A stretch of 29,682 nucleotides of DNA from JAXGPL01 sp040766985 (GTDB lineage: Bacteria; Bacillota; Sulfobacillia; JAUYEG01): the NCBI GenBank assembly GCA_040766985.1, contig JAXGPL010000025.1:1-29682 (forward strand). Direction: 5' to 3'. The notes under the pieces are model-generated. The model searched no databases. It worked only from the letters and a program-made list of their open reading frames with translations, and was not told the DNA's origin. Made by a program: the position numbers and the translations under genes. Of this stretch, positions 1 to 9,172 are shown piece by piece. Each line of letters begins with the position of its first letter. Positions within the stretch are counted from its first letter, which is position 1.

Positions 1-363
1 GAGTACATCAAGGTTGAGGGCAACGCGGGGTACGTCGGGCTCACCAACTATGCGCAGGATCAGCTCGGCGATATCGTGTTCGTCGAGATGCCCGAGATCG
101 GCCAGGAAGTCAAGCAGTTTGAGCCGTTCGGTGTCGTCGAATCGGTCAAAGCTGTTTCCGACTGCTATTCCCCGGTCAGCGGCAAGGTCGTCGAGATCAA
201 CGACAAGCTCAACGACGAGCCGGGGACGATCAACTCCGACCCGCACGGCGAGGGCTGGATCATCAAAATCGAACTGGCGGATGCCGCCGAGCTAGACAAC
301 CTGATGGATGTCCAGGCCTACGAGAAGCACGCCGAGGAAGAAGCAAAGGCGGGACATCACTAA
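1..363 (+). CDS. gcvH: Glycine cleavage system H protein, 5' end outside the window
   Basis: This is the lipoyl carrier of the glycine cleavage system; it shuttles the aminomethyl group from the P protein to T and is reoxidised by L. The frame is open from base 1 (EYIKVEGNAGYVGLTNYAQ), so only the first few residues are missing. The lipoylation motif ESVKAVSD is present, with the acceptor lysine codon at 148-150. The family is normally about 125-130 residues; about 120 are seen here. It is followed one base later by gcvPA, so the two are cotranscribed. In the LipM pathway GcvH is also the primary acceptor of octanoate, which fits the lipoylation genes downstream. gcvT is not in the window and may lie upstream. 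Confidence 0.96.
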   Translation, partial: EYIKVEGNAGYVGLTNYAQDQLGDIVFVEMPEIGQEVKQFEPFGVVESVKAVSDCYSPVSGKVVEINDKLNDEPGTINSDPHGEGWIIKIELADAAELDNLMDVQAYEKHAEEEAKAGHH

Positions 364-364
364 G

Positions 365-1711
365 ATGCGCTATTTCCCCAACACCGATCGCGACCGCCAG
401 GCGATGCTGGCGGCCATCGGGGCAAAGAGCATAGCCGACCTGTTCGCGGACATTCCCGAGCAGACCCGGCTGAAGAGGGAGCTCAACCTCCCCGCGCCGA
501 TGGCCGAGCAGCAGTTGCGCACCTACATCGGCGGGTTGGCGGCGCAGAACTGGAACGTCGACAACTACGCCTGTTTCCTCGGGGGCGGAGCCTACGACCA
601 CTACATCCCCGCGGTTGTGCCGCAGATCATCGCGCGCAGCGAGTTCTACACCGCGTACACGCCGTACCAGCCTGAGGTCAGCCAGGGGACCCTGCAGACG
701 ATCTACGAGTATCAGACGATGATCGCCGAGTTGACCGGGATGGATGTCGCCAACGCTTCGATGTACGACGGTTCATCCGCGACGGCCGAAGCGATTCTCC
801 TCGCCATGGCAACGAACCGCAAGCAGCACGTCGTGATTTCGCGGGCGGTCCACCCGGACACCCGCGCCGTGTGCAAGACGTACACCCAAGGCCAGGGCGT
901 CACGTTCGCCGAGGCCCCGGTCAAGGACGACGGCACAACGGACGTTGCCAGGCTCGCGGAGTTGGTCACCGACAAGACCACGTGCGTGATCGTGCAGTAC
1001 CCCAACTTCTTTGGGGAGATCGAACCGCTGGCGGAGCTGGCCCGGGTTGCGCACGACAAGGGTGCTCTGTTCGTGGTCAACGCCAACCCCATCGCGCTCG
1101 GCATGCTCAAGCCCCCAGGCGAGTATGGCGCGGACGTGGTCTGCGGCGAGGGCCAGCCCCTTGGACTGCCTCTGTACTACGGAGGCCCGTACCTGGGCTA
1201 CTTTGCATGCCTTGAGAAGTTCCAGCGCAGGATGGCCGGCCGGCTGAGCGGCATGACCGTTGACAACCGCGGCCAGCGTGCTTTCGTGTTGACACTGCAG
1301 ACGCGCGAGCAGCACATCAGGCGCGAGAAGGCGACGTCCAACATCTGCTCCAACGAAGCCCTGTGCGCCCTCGCGGCAGGCGTGTACATGGCCACGATGG
1401 GCAAGGAAGGCATCAAGGAAGTTGCGGACCAGTGCCTGCAGAAGGCCCATTACGCGCAGGCCAAGATCGCGCAGTTGCCCGGCTTCGAGCCGGTATACGG
1501 CAAGGCGTTTTTCAACGAGTTCATGTTCAGAACACCGGTGCCGCCCAAGCAGTTACAGGAGGCCCTCGCTCAGCGCAAGATCCTCGGCCCGCTCGACGTC
1601 GAGCGCTTCTACCCTGAGCTCAAGGGCGTCGCCATGTTCGCGGTGACCGAGAAGAGGACCAAAGCCGAGATCGACAACCTCGTCGCGGCCCTGGAGGTGG
1701 TGAGCAAGTGA
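365..1711 (+). CDS. gcvPA: Glycine dehydrogenase (decarboxylating) subunit 1
   Basis: This is the N-terminal half of the split P protein, which with GcvPB decarboxylates glycine using PLP and passes the aminomethyl group to lipoyl-GcvH. The 448-residue product starts MRYFPNTDRDRQAML and carries the family segments FLGGGAYDHYIP, AYTPYQPEVSQGTLQ and MYDGSSATAEA, then a GEGQPLGLPLYYGGPYLG stretch and a typical end. Length is normal for the family and the frame is intact. The ATG at 365 follows the gcvH stop by one base; the longer frame to 308 would overlap gcvH and is not needed. Its stop overlaps the GTG of gcvPB (GTGA), so translation is coupled. Confidence 0.97.
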   Translation: MRYFPNTDRDRQAMLAAIGAKSIADLFADIPEQTRLKRELNLPAPMAEQQLRTYIGGLAAQNWNVDNYACFLGGGAYDHYIPAVVPQIIARSEFYTAYTPYQPEVSQGTLQTIYEYQTMIAELTGMDVANASMYDGSSATAEAILLAMATNRKQHVVISRAVHPDTRAVCKTYTQGQGVTFAEAPVKDDGTTDVARLAELVTDKTTCVIVQYPNFFGEIEPLAELARVAHDKGALFVVNANPIALGMLKPPGEYGADVVCGEGQPLGLPLYYGGPYLGYFACLEKFQRRMAGRLSGMTVDNRGQRAFVLTLQTREQHIRREKATSNICSNEALCALAAGVYMATMGKEGIKEVADQCLQKAHYAQAKIAQLPGFEPVYGKAFFNEFMFRTPVPPKQLQEALAQRKILGPLDVERFYPELKGVAMFAVTEKRTKAEIDNLVAALEVVSK

Positions 1712-3163
1712 AGCGCCTTGAGCCTCTGATCTTCGAACTCTCCTCACCCGGCCGCTCGGCTTACTCACTGCCGGCTCTGGATGTGCCCGCACAGGACCCG
1801 GCCACGCTCGTTCCGGGACAGACACTGCGGGAGAAGGCCGCCGAGTTGCCTGAGGTTTCCGAGGTCGATGTGGCCCGCCACTATATCCGGCTGTCCCAGC
1901 TGAACCACGGCGTGGACATCGATTTCTACCCGCTCGGCTCGTGTACGATGAAGTACAACCCCAAGATCAACGAAGAGATGGCCAACCTCGGCGGATTCGC
2001 CAACGTGCACCCCTACGTCCAGGAGGACGGCGCCCAGGGCATGCTCAAGATGCTGTACGAGGCGCAGCAGTTCCTGTGCGAGATCGGCGGCATGGACAAG
2101 TTCACGCTACAGCCGGCCGCGGGCGCACACGGCGAGTTCACAGGGTTGGCGATTATCCGGGCGTACCTGAAGTCGATCGGGCAGGGCCACCGCACCAGGG
2201 TCATCGTTCCGACCGGCGCACGGCACCAACCCGGCTACGGCGGTCATGAACGGCTGCACAATCGTCGAGGTCAAGTCCGACGCGCGTGGCGTCGATCTCG
2301 AAGCCCTCAAGGCCGAACTCGACGACAATGTCGCGGCGATCATGCTCACCAATCCCAACACGCTCGGCCTCTCCGACGAGAACATCCACGTCATCGCGAA
2401 GCTGATCCACCAGGCGGGCGGCCTGCTCTATTATGACGGGGCCAACGCTAACGGCACCCTCGGGTGGATGCGGCCCGGCGACATGGGGTTCGACGTGATG
2501 CACTTCAACCTGCACAAGACCTTCTCCACTCCGCACGGGGAGGCGGCCCCGGGTCGGGCCCCGTCGGCGTCAAGGGAGCGGTTAATCCCGTTCCTGCCCG
2601 TTCCGACGGTCGAGTTCGACGGGACCAAGTACTACCTCGACTTCGACAGGCCGCAGTCGATTGGCAAGGTGCGTTCGTTCTACGGCAATGTCGGTGTCGT
2701 CGCCAAAGCCTACACCTACATCCGCGAACTCGGTGCGGCCGGTCTCAAGCGGGCGACCGAGGATGCGGTACTCAATGCCAACTATCTCATGGCCGAGCTG
2801 AAGAAGTACTACCTCTTGCCGTATGACCGGTACTGCAAGCACGAGTTCGTCATCTCCGGCAACTGGCAAAAGCAGCGTTCCGGCGTCCGCACGCTGGACA
2901 TCAGCAAGCGGACACTCGACTTCGGCATGCACCCGCCGACCAACTACTTCCCGTTGATCGTCGACGAGGCCATGATGATCGAACCTACCGAGACCGAGAG
3001 CAAAGAGACGCTCGACCGTTACATCAGCATCCTCAAAGAAATCGACCGCGAAGCGACCGAGGACCCCGAGAAGGTCAAGGACGCTCCGCATACGACGCCG
3101 GTGGGCAGGCTCGACGAGATCGTCGCCAACCGCAAGCCCAACCTGCGCTGGACCAAGGAGTAG
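1708..3163 (+). CDS. gcvPB: Glycine dehydrogenase (decarboxylating) subunit 2, frameshifted in this sequence
   Basis: This is the PLP-binding half of the split P protein. The N-terminal part runs in frame 1 from GTG 1708 (ELSSPGRSAYSLPALDVP) to about 2213; the rest runs in frame 2 to the stop at 3163. The join falls in the conserved AHGTNPA motif, which reads correctly only in the second frame. The PLP lysine is in LHKTFSTPHG, codon 2516-2518. Just after it the expected glycine-rich loop (GGGPGSGPVGVK) is out of frame between about 2540 and 2573, as if one G were lost and one gained. Together the parts make a normal length of about 485 residues. The rest of the operon is intact, so I favour sequence error over a pseudogene. 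Confidence 0.9.
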
Positions 3164-3170
3164 CCCTCTA

Positions 3171-4141
3171 GTGCGTGGGGAGCCCCGGCAAGAGGCTTCC
3201 GCCAGGGAAGAGGGGGGCGCCCGGATCTTGGGCGCCCCCCTTACGTGGCAGGGGTTGCTTTCAGCGTCATCCGCTCTTGCTTCCTCCCTTGAGCGGGCGT
3301 GGGCGGCACGCGTGGCCGCCTTCCCGCCCGTCATTTCCTTTGTGCGCCCGGCGGACACCCTGCCGGTCAGCCTGACCGGCGCGTCATGCTCCCTTGGCTG
3401 CGCGCACTGCGGTGGCCACTATCTCAAGCACATGGCGACGCTCGGCGAAGCCCTGGCCGGCAGGACCGCGCGCGCGGGGGCCGCAACGAGTTTTCTGGTA
3501 AGCGGCGGCTGCGTTGCGGCCACCGGGCGTGTTCCGTTCATGGACCACCTTCCCGACCTGACCGTCCTAGGTCGCCGCGGTAGGCTCAATTTCCACGTGG
3601 GACTGGTCGGCGAGGAAGAGGCGAGCGCCCTATCCGGGCTGGCGGACGCCGTTTCGTTCGACGTCGTCGGGGACGACGATACGATCCGGGAGGTCCTCCA
3701 TCTCGACCGGAAGGTGGTGGACTACCGTCGTTCGCTGGACGCCCTGCGAAGGCCCGTCCGTGGGGTCCCGCCCGTGCGGGCCGGCCTGCACGGCGGACGT
3801 CTGCGGGTGAGTGGGAGGCAGTGAGGATTGCGGCTGCGGCCGGCTGCGATGAGTTAGTCTTGATCGTGCTGATCCCCACCAGGGGTACTGAGTTCGCCCA
3901 CGCGGAGCCACCGCCGGCGGGGGAGGTCGCAGAGTTGCTCGCCTTTGCCCGCACGCACATGCCCAAAGCGCGCAGTGGGCTGGGTTGCATGCGGCCCGGC
4001 GGGACGTACCGGAGCCTGCTCGACCCGTTGGCAGTCCGCGCCGGGGTGCAGTCGATCGTCCAGCCTGCCCCTAGCGCGGTTGAGGAGGCGCTGCGCCTCG
4101 GCCTGGTGATTGAGGAGCGCCGGGAGTGCTGCGTGCTGTGA
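3171..4141 (+). CDS. Radical SAM protein, probable split lipoyl synthase subunit (LipS-type), frameshifted
   Basis: The protein has a radical SAM cluster motif CSLGCAHC (CX3CX2C) near the N-terminus, then GGHYLKHM, a TIM-barrel-like body, a GCMRPGG segment and the cysteine pair ECCVL at the C-terminus, which could bind an auxiliary cluster. The family is often annotated as biotin-synthase-like. Its pairing with a second radical SAM gene and lipM in a gcv operon suggests LipS1 or LipS2, which together replace LipA; I cannot say which one. The frame breaks near 3804: restoring one G in the GGG run joins GLHGGRLR to GEWEAVRIAAAAG. The start is uncertain: GTG 3171 has an aaggag site but includes the hairpin at 3211-3241; TTG 3255 or GTG 3312 would exclude it. 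Confidence 0.72.
3211..3241 (+). terminator. Perfect GC-rich hairpin after gcvPB
   Basis: There is an 11-bp perfect stem (3211-3221 with 3231-3241) and a 9-base loop. No T-tract follows. It lies about 50 bases after the gcvPB stop and could be a terminator, attenuator or mRNA-stabilising hairpin. It falls inside the longest possible open frame of the next gene, which argues that the true start of that gene is downstream of it. Confidence 0.55.
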
Positions 4142-5136
4142 AGACGATCAGGGTTTCCGAGGGCACTGCAGGCCTTTTGGGCCTCAAGCCGGTCCGCTCA
4201 AAGACGCCGCCGACCACAGCCTACCTGATGATCGGCGAGCATTGCCCGCGGGACTGCGCATTTTGCGCCCAGGCCAGGGGAGCGGAGGGCCGTGCCGGGG
4301 TTCTCTCGCGTGTCACGTGGCCCGAGTATCCCCTCGCGAGCCTGCTGCCGGCCCTGGCACGGGCCTCGGCAAACGGCCTGGTCAAGCGGGTATGCGTGCA
4401 AACGGTGGCCGGGAGAGATTCGCTCGACTGCCTGCGCGAGGTCCTGCCGCAGCTCAAGGAGGCTGCAGGGGTCCCCCTGTCGGCGTCGGTCTACACGCGT
4501 CACCTTGCCGAGTTGGAGGAGTTGTACAGGTCCGGCCTCGACCGGGCGGGCATCGCGGTCGACGCGGCTTCGCCACAGGTCTACAGGGAAGCCAAACGCG
4601 GCGACATCGAGGCGACGCTCCGGTTCCTTGCGGCGGCTGCTCAGGCGTTCCCCGGCAGGGTGAGCACCCACTTGATCGCGGGCCTGGGTGAGACCGAGGC
4701 CGAGCTCTTGCGGATGATCCAGTGGTGCACAGATCGTGGAATCACCGTCGGCTTGTTTGCGTTTACTCCCGTCCGGGGCACCCGGATGGAGCGCGTTTCG
4801 CCGCCGGAGATGGCGGCATACCGGCGGGTTCAGGCGGCCGCGGAACTGATCCGGCAGGGCAGGGCGCGGGCGGAGCACTTCGCCTACGACACCGTGACCG
4901 GCATGCTCAGCGGCCTTGGCCTTGCGGCCTGTGAGCTGTGGGATGCCCTGGCTCAGGGAGAAGCATTCCGGACCACCGGCTGCCCTGACTGCAATAGGCC
5001 CTACTACAACGAACGGCCGGGGCAGGTTCCATACAACTACCCGCGTCCGCTGACCGCGGACGAACTCCGTGAGGCAATGGCTCCGGTACTCGCGCTCGCC
5101 GAAGGCAGCGGGCGGGAGGGAGGTTTGTCGCAGTGA
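4138..5136 (+). CDS. Radical SAM protein, probable second split lipoyl synthase subunit (LipS-type)
   Basis: The N-terminal motif CPRDCAFCAQA is a CX3CX2C radical SAM cluster site resembling biotin synthase. Later come a STHLIAGLGETEAE segment typical of the SAM-binding barrel, and a C-terminal CPDCNRPYYNERPG that could hold an auxiliary Fe-S cluster. About 332 residues, intact. GTG 4138 overlaps the stop of the preceding radical SAM gene (GTGA) and follows a gggag site; GTG 4126 is an alternative. No BioA, BioD or BioF genes are nearby, while gcvH, lipM and lpdA are, so sulfur insertion into octanoyl-GcvH is more likely than biotin synthesis. LipS2 is reported to add the first sulfur at C8 and LipS1 the second at C6; the assignment here is open. 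Confidence 0.75.
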   Translation: MKTIRVSEGTAGLLGLKPVRSKTPPTTAYLMIGEHCPRDCAFCAQARGAEGRAGVLSRVTWPEYPLASLLPALARASANGLVKRVCVQTVAGRDSLDCLREVLPQLKEAAGVPLSASVYTRHLAELEELYRSGLDRAGIAVDAASPQVYREAKRGDIEATLRFLAAAAQAFPGRVSTHLIAGLGETEAELLRMIQWCTDRGITVGLFAFTPVRGTRMERVSPPEMAAYRRVQAAAELIRQGRARAEHFAYDTVTGMLSGLGLAACELWDALAQGEAFRTTGCPDCNRPYYNERPGQVPYNYPRPLTADELREAMAPVLALAEGSGREGGLSQ

Positions 5137-5966
5137 GGGGCAAGACCTGGCGTGTGATCCTGGACGCCGCGCACCCGGGCGCGCTGAATATGGCCCTCGA
5201 CGACGCCGTCATGACCTGCCACGCTGCCGGGGGCTTGCCGCCCACGCTGCGGTTTTACGGCTGGAGGCCCGCCTGCATGTCGCTCGGGTACTTCCAGCGC
5301 GCGGCCCCCGAGGTCGATCTCGCCGCGTGCGCCGCCGCCGGCGTCGATGTCGTGCGCCGACCGACCGGCGGCCGGGCCGTGCTGCACGACGACGAGGTGA
5401 CCTACAGCATTGTGATCAGCCAGGATTACCTTGCCGGAAGCGTCCTCGAAACCTACCACACCCTCAGCCAAGGGATCCTCGCCGGTCTGGCCTATCTGGG
5501 AATCCAGGGCGAGCAGGCCACGCCGCGGCGGGGCCGGGGACGCACACCGCAGAGTGCCGACGGCATGCACGCTGCGTGTTTCGATGCGCCATCCTGGTAT
5601 GAGACCGTCGTCGCAGGGCGCAAGATCGTCGGCAGCGCCCAGACCCGCCACGACGGCGTCATTCTCCAACACGGGTCGCTGCTCGTGGGCTTTGATCCCG
5701 TGCGCCTCGCCGGGCTGCTTTGCGTCCGCGACGAAGGCCGGCGGGAGGCCCTGGCGGAGACACTCCAGGCGCGTGTGACTTCGGTTTCCGAGCAGATGGG
5801 AAGGCGCCCGGCGCCCGGCGAAGTCGAAAGGGCATTGACCTGCGGCATGGCGAAGGCCCTCGGGTTGAGCCTGTTCTTCGCAGGCTACACGCGCGAGGAG
5901 ATAGACCTGGCAAGGCAGCTTCTCCACAGCAAGTACACGCAACAGGAATGGACGATGAGGAGGTAA
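5133..5966 (+). CDS. lipM: Octanoyltransferase, LipM type (lipoate-protein ligase A fold)
   Basis: It transfers octanoate from acyl carrier protein to the lysine of GcvH, the first step of endogenous lipoate assembly. The 277-residue product has RRPTGGRAVLHDDEVTYS, the conserved segment of the LplA/LipB/LipM fold, a cysteine at residue 149 in ACFDAPSWYE that matches the catalytic cysteine of LipM, and GRKIVGSAQ with the active-site lysine. The cysteine favours LipM over a true ATP-dependent LplA. GTG 5133 overlaps the stop of the radical SAM gene and follows a ggaggg site. An extra arginine-rich loop (TPRRGRGRTPQS) is inserted just before the catalytic segment. lpdA follows four bases after its stop. 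Confidence 0.88.
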   Translation: MRGKTWRVILDAAHPGALNMALDDAVMTCHAAGGLPPTLRFYGWRPACMSLGYFQRAAPEVDLAACAAAGVDVVRRPTGGRAVLHDDEVTYSIVISQDYLAGSVLETYHTLSQGILAGLAYLGIQGEQATPRRGRGRTPQSADGMHAACFDAPSWYETVVAGRKIVGSAQTRHDGVILQHGSLLVGFDPVRLAGLLCVRDEGRREALAETLQARVTSVSEQMGRRPAPGEVERALTCGMAKALGLSLFFAGYTREEIDLARQLLHSKYTQQEWTMRR

Positions 5967-5970
5967 CGCA

Positions 5971-7383
5971 ATGTACGACGCAATCGTGATCGGGGGAGGC
6001 CCCGGCGGGTACGTAGCGGCGATCCGCGCCGCGCAGAACGGGCTCAAAACGGCCCTGGTGGAAATGGACCGGGTGGGGGGAACCTGCCTCAACCGGGGAT
6101 GCATTCCGACGAAGGCAATGGTCCGTAGCGCCGAGGTACTGCTGGACGCCAGGCACGGCGCAGATTACGGCGTCAATGCGAGCGATGTTTCGCTCGACCT
6201 GCCGGGGGTTGTCGCCCGCAAAGACAAGATTGTTCTCAACCTGACTAACGGAGTCGGTCAGCTGCTTAAGGCCAACGGCGTGGATTTCTACGACGGCAAG
6301 GCTTCGATACCAAAGCCGGGGGTTGTCGCCGTGGCACTCAGGGACGGCGGCTACGAGACCCTGGAAACCAAGAACATCGTCATCGCCACCGGATCGAACG
6401 CGCAGATGCCGCCGGTCCCGCAGGAGCAGTGGAAGAACACCATCGACAGCACCGATGCGCTCTCACTGCAGGAGGTCCCCAAGGACCTGCTGGTCATCGG
6501 TGGCGGCGTGCTGGGCATCGAGTTCGCGTGCATCTACAACGCGTTCGGCAGCAACGTGACGTGCATCAAGCGGTCGCCCGGCATCCTGCCCGAGGCCGAT
6601 CCCGAACTGGCACAGCGCCTGGCGATCCTGCTCAAGCGCAAGGGAATCAACATCAACACAGGCATTTACATGAAGGAGATCAACGCCCTGCCCAACGGCC
6701 GCAAAGAACTGGTCGCCGAAGAGCGCAAGGGCGAGCAGACCAAGGAAGTCCGCTTTGAGGCCGACCAGATCCTCGTTGCGATGGGCCGCGTGCCCAACTT
6801 TGGCGGGATCGATCTCGCCGGCCTCGGCATCGCCCACGACCGCAAGGGAATCAAGGTCAACGAAAGGATGCAGACCAACGTTCCGGGGATCTACGCCATT
6901 GGTGACGTCTGCGGCCTCTTCTGGCTCGCTTACGTGGCCTCCGCCGAGGGAATCGTGGCCGCGGACGTAATCGCCGGCCACGACGTCAGGATCGATTACT
7001 CGATCGTCCCGCAGTGCGTGTTCTCCATCCCCGAGATCGCTTCGGTCGGCATCACCGAAAAGGAGGCCAAAGACGCCGGTCGCGACGTCAGGGTCAGCAA
7101 GTTCCCGTTCTCGGCCAACGGCCGCGCAATGGCCCTCGGCGAAACAGACGGCCTGGTCAAGGTAGTCGCCGACCCGGACGGGAAGGTCGTCGGTGTTCAC
7201 GTCCTCGGTCCTAGGGCGACCGACCTGGTACTCCAGGCCGCGCAGCTGATGTCTCTTGGGGTTACGGCAGAGCATATCGCGAATCCGATGCTCCATGGCC
7301 ACCCGACCCTGTCGGAGGCCTTCATGGAGGCGGCGCACGGCATCGACAGCCAGCCGATTCACCTGGCGACGAGGCGCCGTTAG
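5971..7383 (+). CDS. lpdA: Dihydrolipoamide dehydrogenase (glycine cleavage L protein)
   Basis: This flavoenzyme reoxidises dihydrolipoyl-GcvH with NAD+. The N-terminal FAD-binding motif is GGGPGGYVAAIRAAQ, the redox-active disulfide is C39/C44 in GTCLNRGCIPTK, the NAD-binding Rossmann motif is GGGVLGIEFA, the second FAD motif is YAIGDVCG, and the C-terminal catalytic pair is H444/E449 in HPTLSE. The 470 residues are the usual length. The start ATG has a strong gaggaggt site. It is the last gene of the gcv/lipoylation operon; a strong hairpin follows. No 2-oxoacid dehydrogenase E1/E2 genes are in view, so its local partner is GcvH. Confidence 0.96.
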   Translation: MYDAIVIGGGPGGYVAAIRAAQNGLKTALVEMDRVGGTCLNRGCIPTKAMVRSAEVLLDARHGADYGVNASDVSLDLPGVVARKDKIVLNLTNGVGQLLKANGVDFYDGKASIPKPGVVAVALRDGGYETLETKNIVIATGSNAQMPPVPQEQWKNTIDSTDALSLQEVPKDLLVIGGGVLGIEFACIYNAFGSNVTCIKRSPGILPEADPELAQRLAILLKRKGININTGIYMKEINALPNGRKELVAEERKGEQTKEVRFEADQILVAMGRVPNFGGIDLAGLGIAHDRKGIKVNERMQTNVPGIYAIGDVCGLFWLAYVASAEGIVAADVIAGHDVRIDYSIVPQCVFSIPEIASVGITEKEAKDAGRDVRVSKFPFSANGRAMALGETDGLVKVVADPDGKVVGVHVLGPRATDLVLQAAQLMSLGVTAEHIANPMLHGHPTLSEAFMEAAHGIDSQPIHLATRRR

Positions 7384-7422
7384 CAGGTCAGGGCAGGGCA
7401 ACGATCGCGGCATCAACCAACG

Positions 7423-7453
7423 GGGGAGGTCGTGGTTACGCCACGACCTCCCC
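7423..7453 (+). terminator. Hairpin terminator after lpdA
   Basis: A 13-bp perfect stem (7423-7435 with 7441-7453) closes a 5-base loop ttacg. It lies 40 bases after the lpdA stop and just upstream of a promoter-like sequence, so it separates two transcription units. No U-tract follows. Confidence 0.75.
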
Positions 7454-7461
7454 TCCGGTAG

Positions 7462-7490
7462 TTGGGCGCCGCGCCAAAAACTGCTATTAT
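7462..7490 (+). promoter_or_regulatory. Candidate housekeeping promoter for pepQ-efp
   Basis: TTGGGC at 7462-7467 and TATTAT at 7485-7490 are separated by 17 bases. The -10 matches the consensus in five of six positions, the -35 in three of six. It lies directly after the lpdA terminator and 20 bases before the pepQ start. Confidence 0.5.
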
Positions 7491-7509
7491 GCTGGATAGG
7501 TGATGACAG

Positions 7510-8604
7510 ATGAACGATGTTCGCCTTGGTCTCATCCGTGAGGCGATGGCCTCCGGAGCAGGGACCGGATCCCCGCTCGGTGCGATGCTGATCGCGAGCC
7601 CTCACAACCGTACCTACATGACCGGTTTCACGGGCAGCTCGGGATACGTCTTGCTGGCGCCGGACAAAGCCTTTCTGCTGACCGACTTCCGGTATGTCGA
7701 GCAGGCCGCGTCCCAGGCGCCTTTATTCCAGGTTGTCAAGCACGGGGCGCCTTACTTGACCACGCTTGCCGACATCATCGTCGACCTGGACGTCTGCCGG
7801 CTCGGCATCGAGGCTGAGCACACTACTGTCGCAGAGCATGACAGGCTTGCCGAGGCCCTTGCCGGAGTGACCCTGTGCGCCACGGCTGGCTTGGTCGAGG
7901 CTATGCGCCTCTGCAAGGACGACGCCGAGATCCACCGGCTTGAGGCTGCCGTGGAGTGCTCTGACGCGGCCTTTGCCAAGGTCCTCGCGGACGGCGTAAT
8001 CCGCGCAGGAGTCACCGAACTGACTGTCGCCGCAGCCATTGAAGCGGCGATGCGCGCCGGAGGCTCAACGAGGCCGTCGTTCGACACGATCGTGGCTTCC
8101 GGACCGCGGTCGTCGCTTCCGCACGGCCGGGCGTCGGAACGGGTGATCGGCGAGGGCGAGTTTGTGACAATGGACTTCGGGGCGACGGTCGACGGCTATT
8201 GCTCCGATATCACTCGCACGGTAGTAGTGGGCAGGGCCAGCGCCGAGCAGCGGGAGGTCTACGACCTGGTTCACCGCGCCCAGTTGGCAGGCCTGGCTGC
8301 GGTCAGGGCCGGGATCTCGGGCAAAGAGCCTGACGCCGCCGCCCGCGACATCATCGCGGCGGCAGGACACGGCGACCACTTCGGCCATGGCCTGGGCCAC
8401 GGCGTGGGACTGCAGATCCACGAGGGTCCGCGTCTATCGCCGGCGAGCGAATCGTTGCTCCGGCCGGGGATGGTCACTTCGGTCGAGCCCGGGGTGTACG
8501 TCCCCGGGTGGGGCGGGGTACGGATTGAGGACCTTGTCGTGGTGACGGATACGGGTTGCCGGGTCTTGACCCGGTCGCCAAAGGAACTTATCGAGGTGCG
8601 GTAG
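7510..8604 (+). CDS. pepQ: Xaa-Pro aminopeptidase/dipeptidase, M24 family
   Basis: This cytoplasmic metallopeptidase removes residues ahead of proline. An N-terminal creatinase-like domain (about residues 1-130, with NRTYMTGFTGSSGYVL) is followed by the pita-bread catalytic domain. The five metal ligands of the family are visible: D222 (MDFGA), D233 (CSDITRT), a histidine in FGHGLGHGVGL (H293 or H297), E326 (VEPGVY) and E340 (RIED). The 364 residues are normal. The gene sits immediately before efp, an arrangement common in Firmicutes. The start ATG has only a weak aggtga site. Whether it prefers dipeptides (PepQ) or longer peptides (PepP-like) cannot be read from the sequence. Confidence 0.92.
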   Translation: MNDVRLGLIREAMASGAGTGSPLGAMLIASPHNRTYMTGFTGSSGYVLLAPDKAFLLTDFRYVEQAASQAPLFQVVKHGAPYLTTLADIIVDLDVCRLGIEAEHTTVAEHDRLAEALAGVTLCATAGLVEAMRLCKDDAEIHRLEAAVECSDAAFAKVLADGVIRAGVTELTVAAAIEAAMRAGGSTRPSFDTIVASGPRSSLPHGRASERVIGEGEFVTMDFGATVDGYCSDITRTVVVGRASAEQREVYDLVHRAQLAGLAAVRAGISGKEPDAAARDIIAAAGHGDHFGHGLGHGVGLQIHEGPRLSPASESLLRPGMVTSVEPGVYVPGWGGVRIEDLVVVTDTGCRVLTRSPKELIEVR

Positions 8605-8614
8605 GAGGTCATGT

Positions 8615-9172
8615 ATGATTTCGGTCAACGATTTTCGCAACGGCGTTACCATCGAGCTCGACGGCCAGATCTTCGTGGTTGTCGAATTCCTCCACGTCAA
8701 ACCGGGTAAGGGAGCCGCCTTCGTACGCTCCAAGCTGAAGAACGTCGAGACCGGGGGCGTCACCGAGCGGACCTTTCGCGCAGGCGAGAAAGTGGAGCGT
8801 GCGCACCTGGAACGCCGGGACATGCAGTTCCTCTACCGCACTGCCGACGACTTCACGTTCATGGACAACGAGAGCTTCGAGCAGGTCATCCTGTCCGCCG
8901 CCGACCTCGGCGACCAGGCGCTCTACCTAAAGGAGGAAATGATGGTCACCGCCGTCCGGCACAAGGACCGGATGATCGGCGTCGACCTGCCAAATTCCGT
9001 CGAATTGACGGTTACGGAAACCGATCCGGGCATTCGCGGCGACACGGCCTCGGGGGGCAGCAAGCCCGCCAAACTCGAGACCGGCCTCGTCGTGCAAGTG
9101 CCGTTCTTCATTAATGAAGGCGATGTGCTGCGCATTGACACGCGGACCGGCCAGTACATCGAGCGAGCATGA
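8615..9172 (+). CDS. efp: Translation elongation factor P
   Basis: EF-P binds between the P and E sites of the ribosome and relieves stalling at polyproline. All three OB-like domains are present in 185 residues; the tip loop reads HVKPGKGAAF, with K32 at the position that is modified in many bacteria. The end GDVLRIDTRTGQYIERA is typical. ATG 8615 follows taggaggt; an overlapping ATG at 8611 is out of frame. No modification genes (epmA/B, earP or the ymfI type) are seen nearby, so the state of K32 is unknown. It is cotranscribed with pepQ, 10 bases apart. Confidence 0.97.
   Translation: MISVNDFRNGVTIELDGQIFVVVEFLHVKPGKGAAFVRSKLKNVETGGVTERTFRAGEKVERAHLERRDMQFLYRTADDFTFMDNESFEQVILSAADLGDQALYLKEEMMVTAVRHKDRMIGVDLPNSVELTVTETDPGIRGDTASGGSKPAKLETGLVVQVPFFINEGDVLRIDTRTGQYIERA

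Noticed and set aside
6463..7605. 380-codon minus-strand ORF opposite lpdA
   Set aside because: The plus strand encodes an intact dihydrolipoamide dehydrogenase; the minus frame has no recognisable motif and crosses a terminator and promoter.
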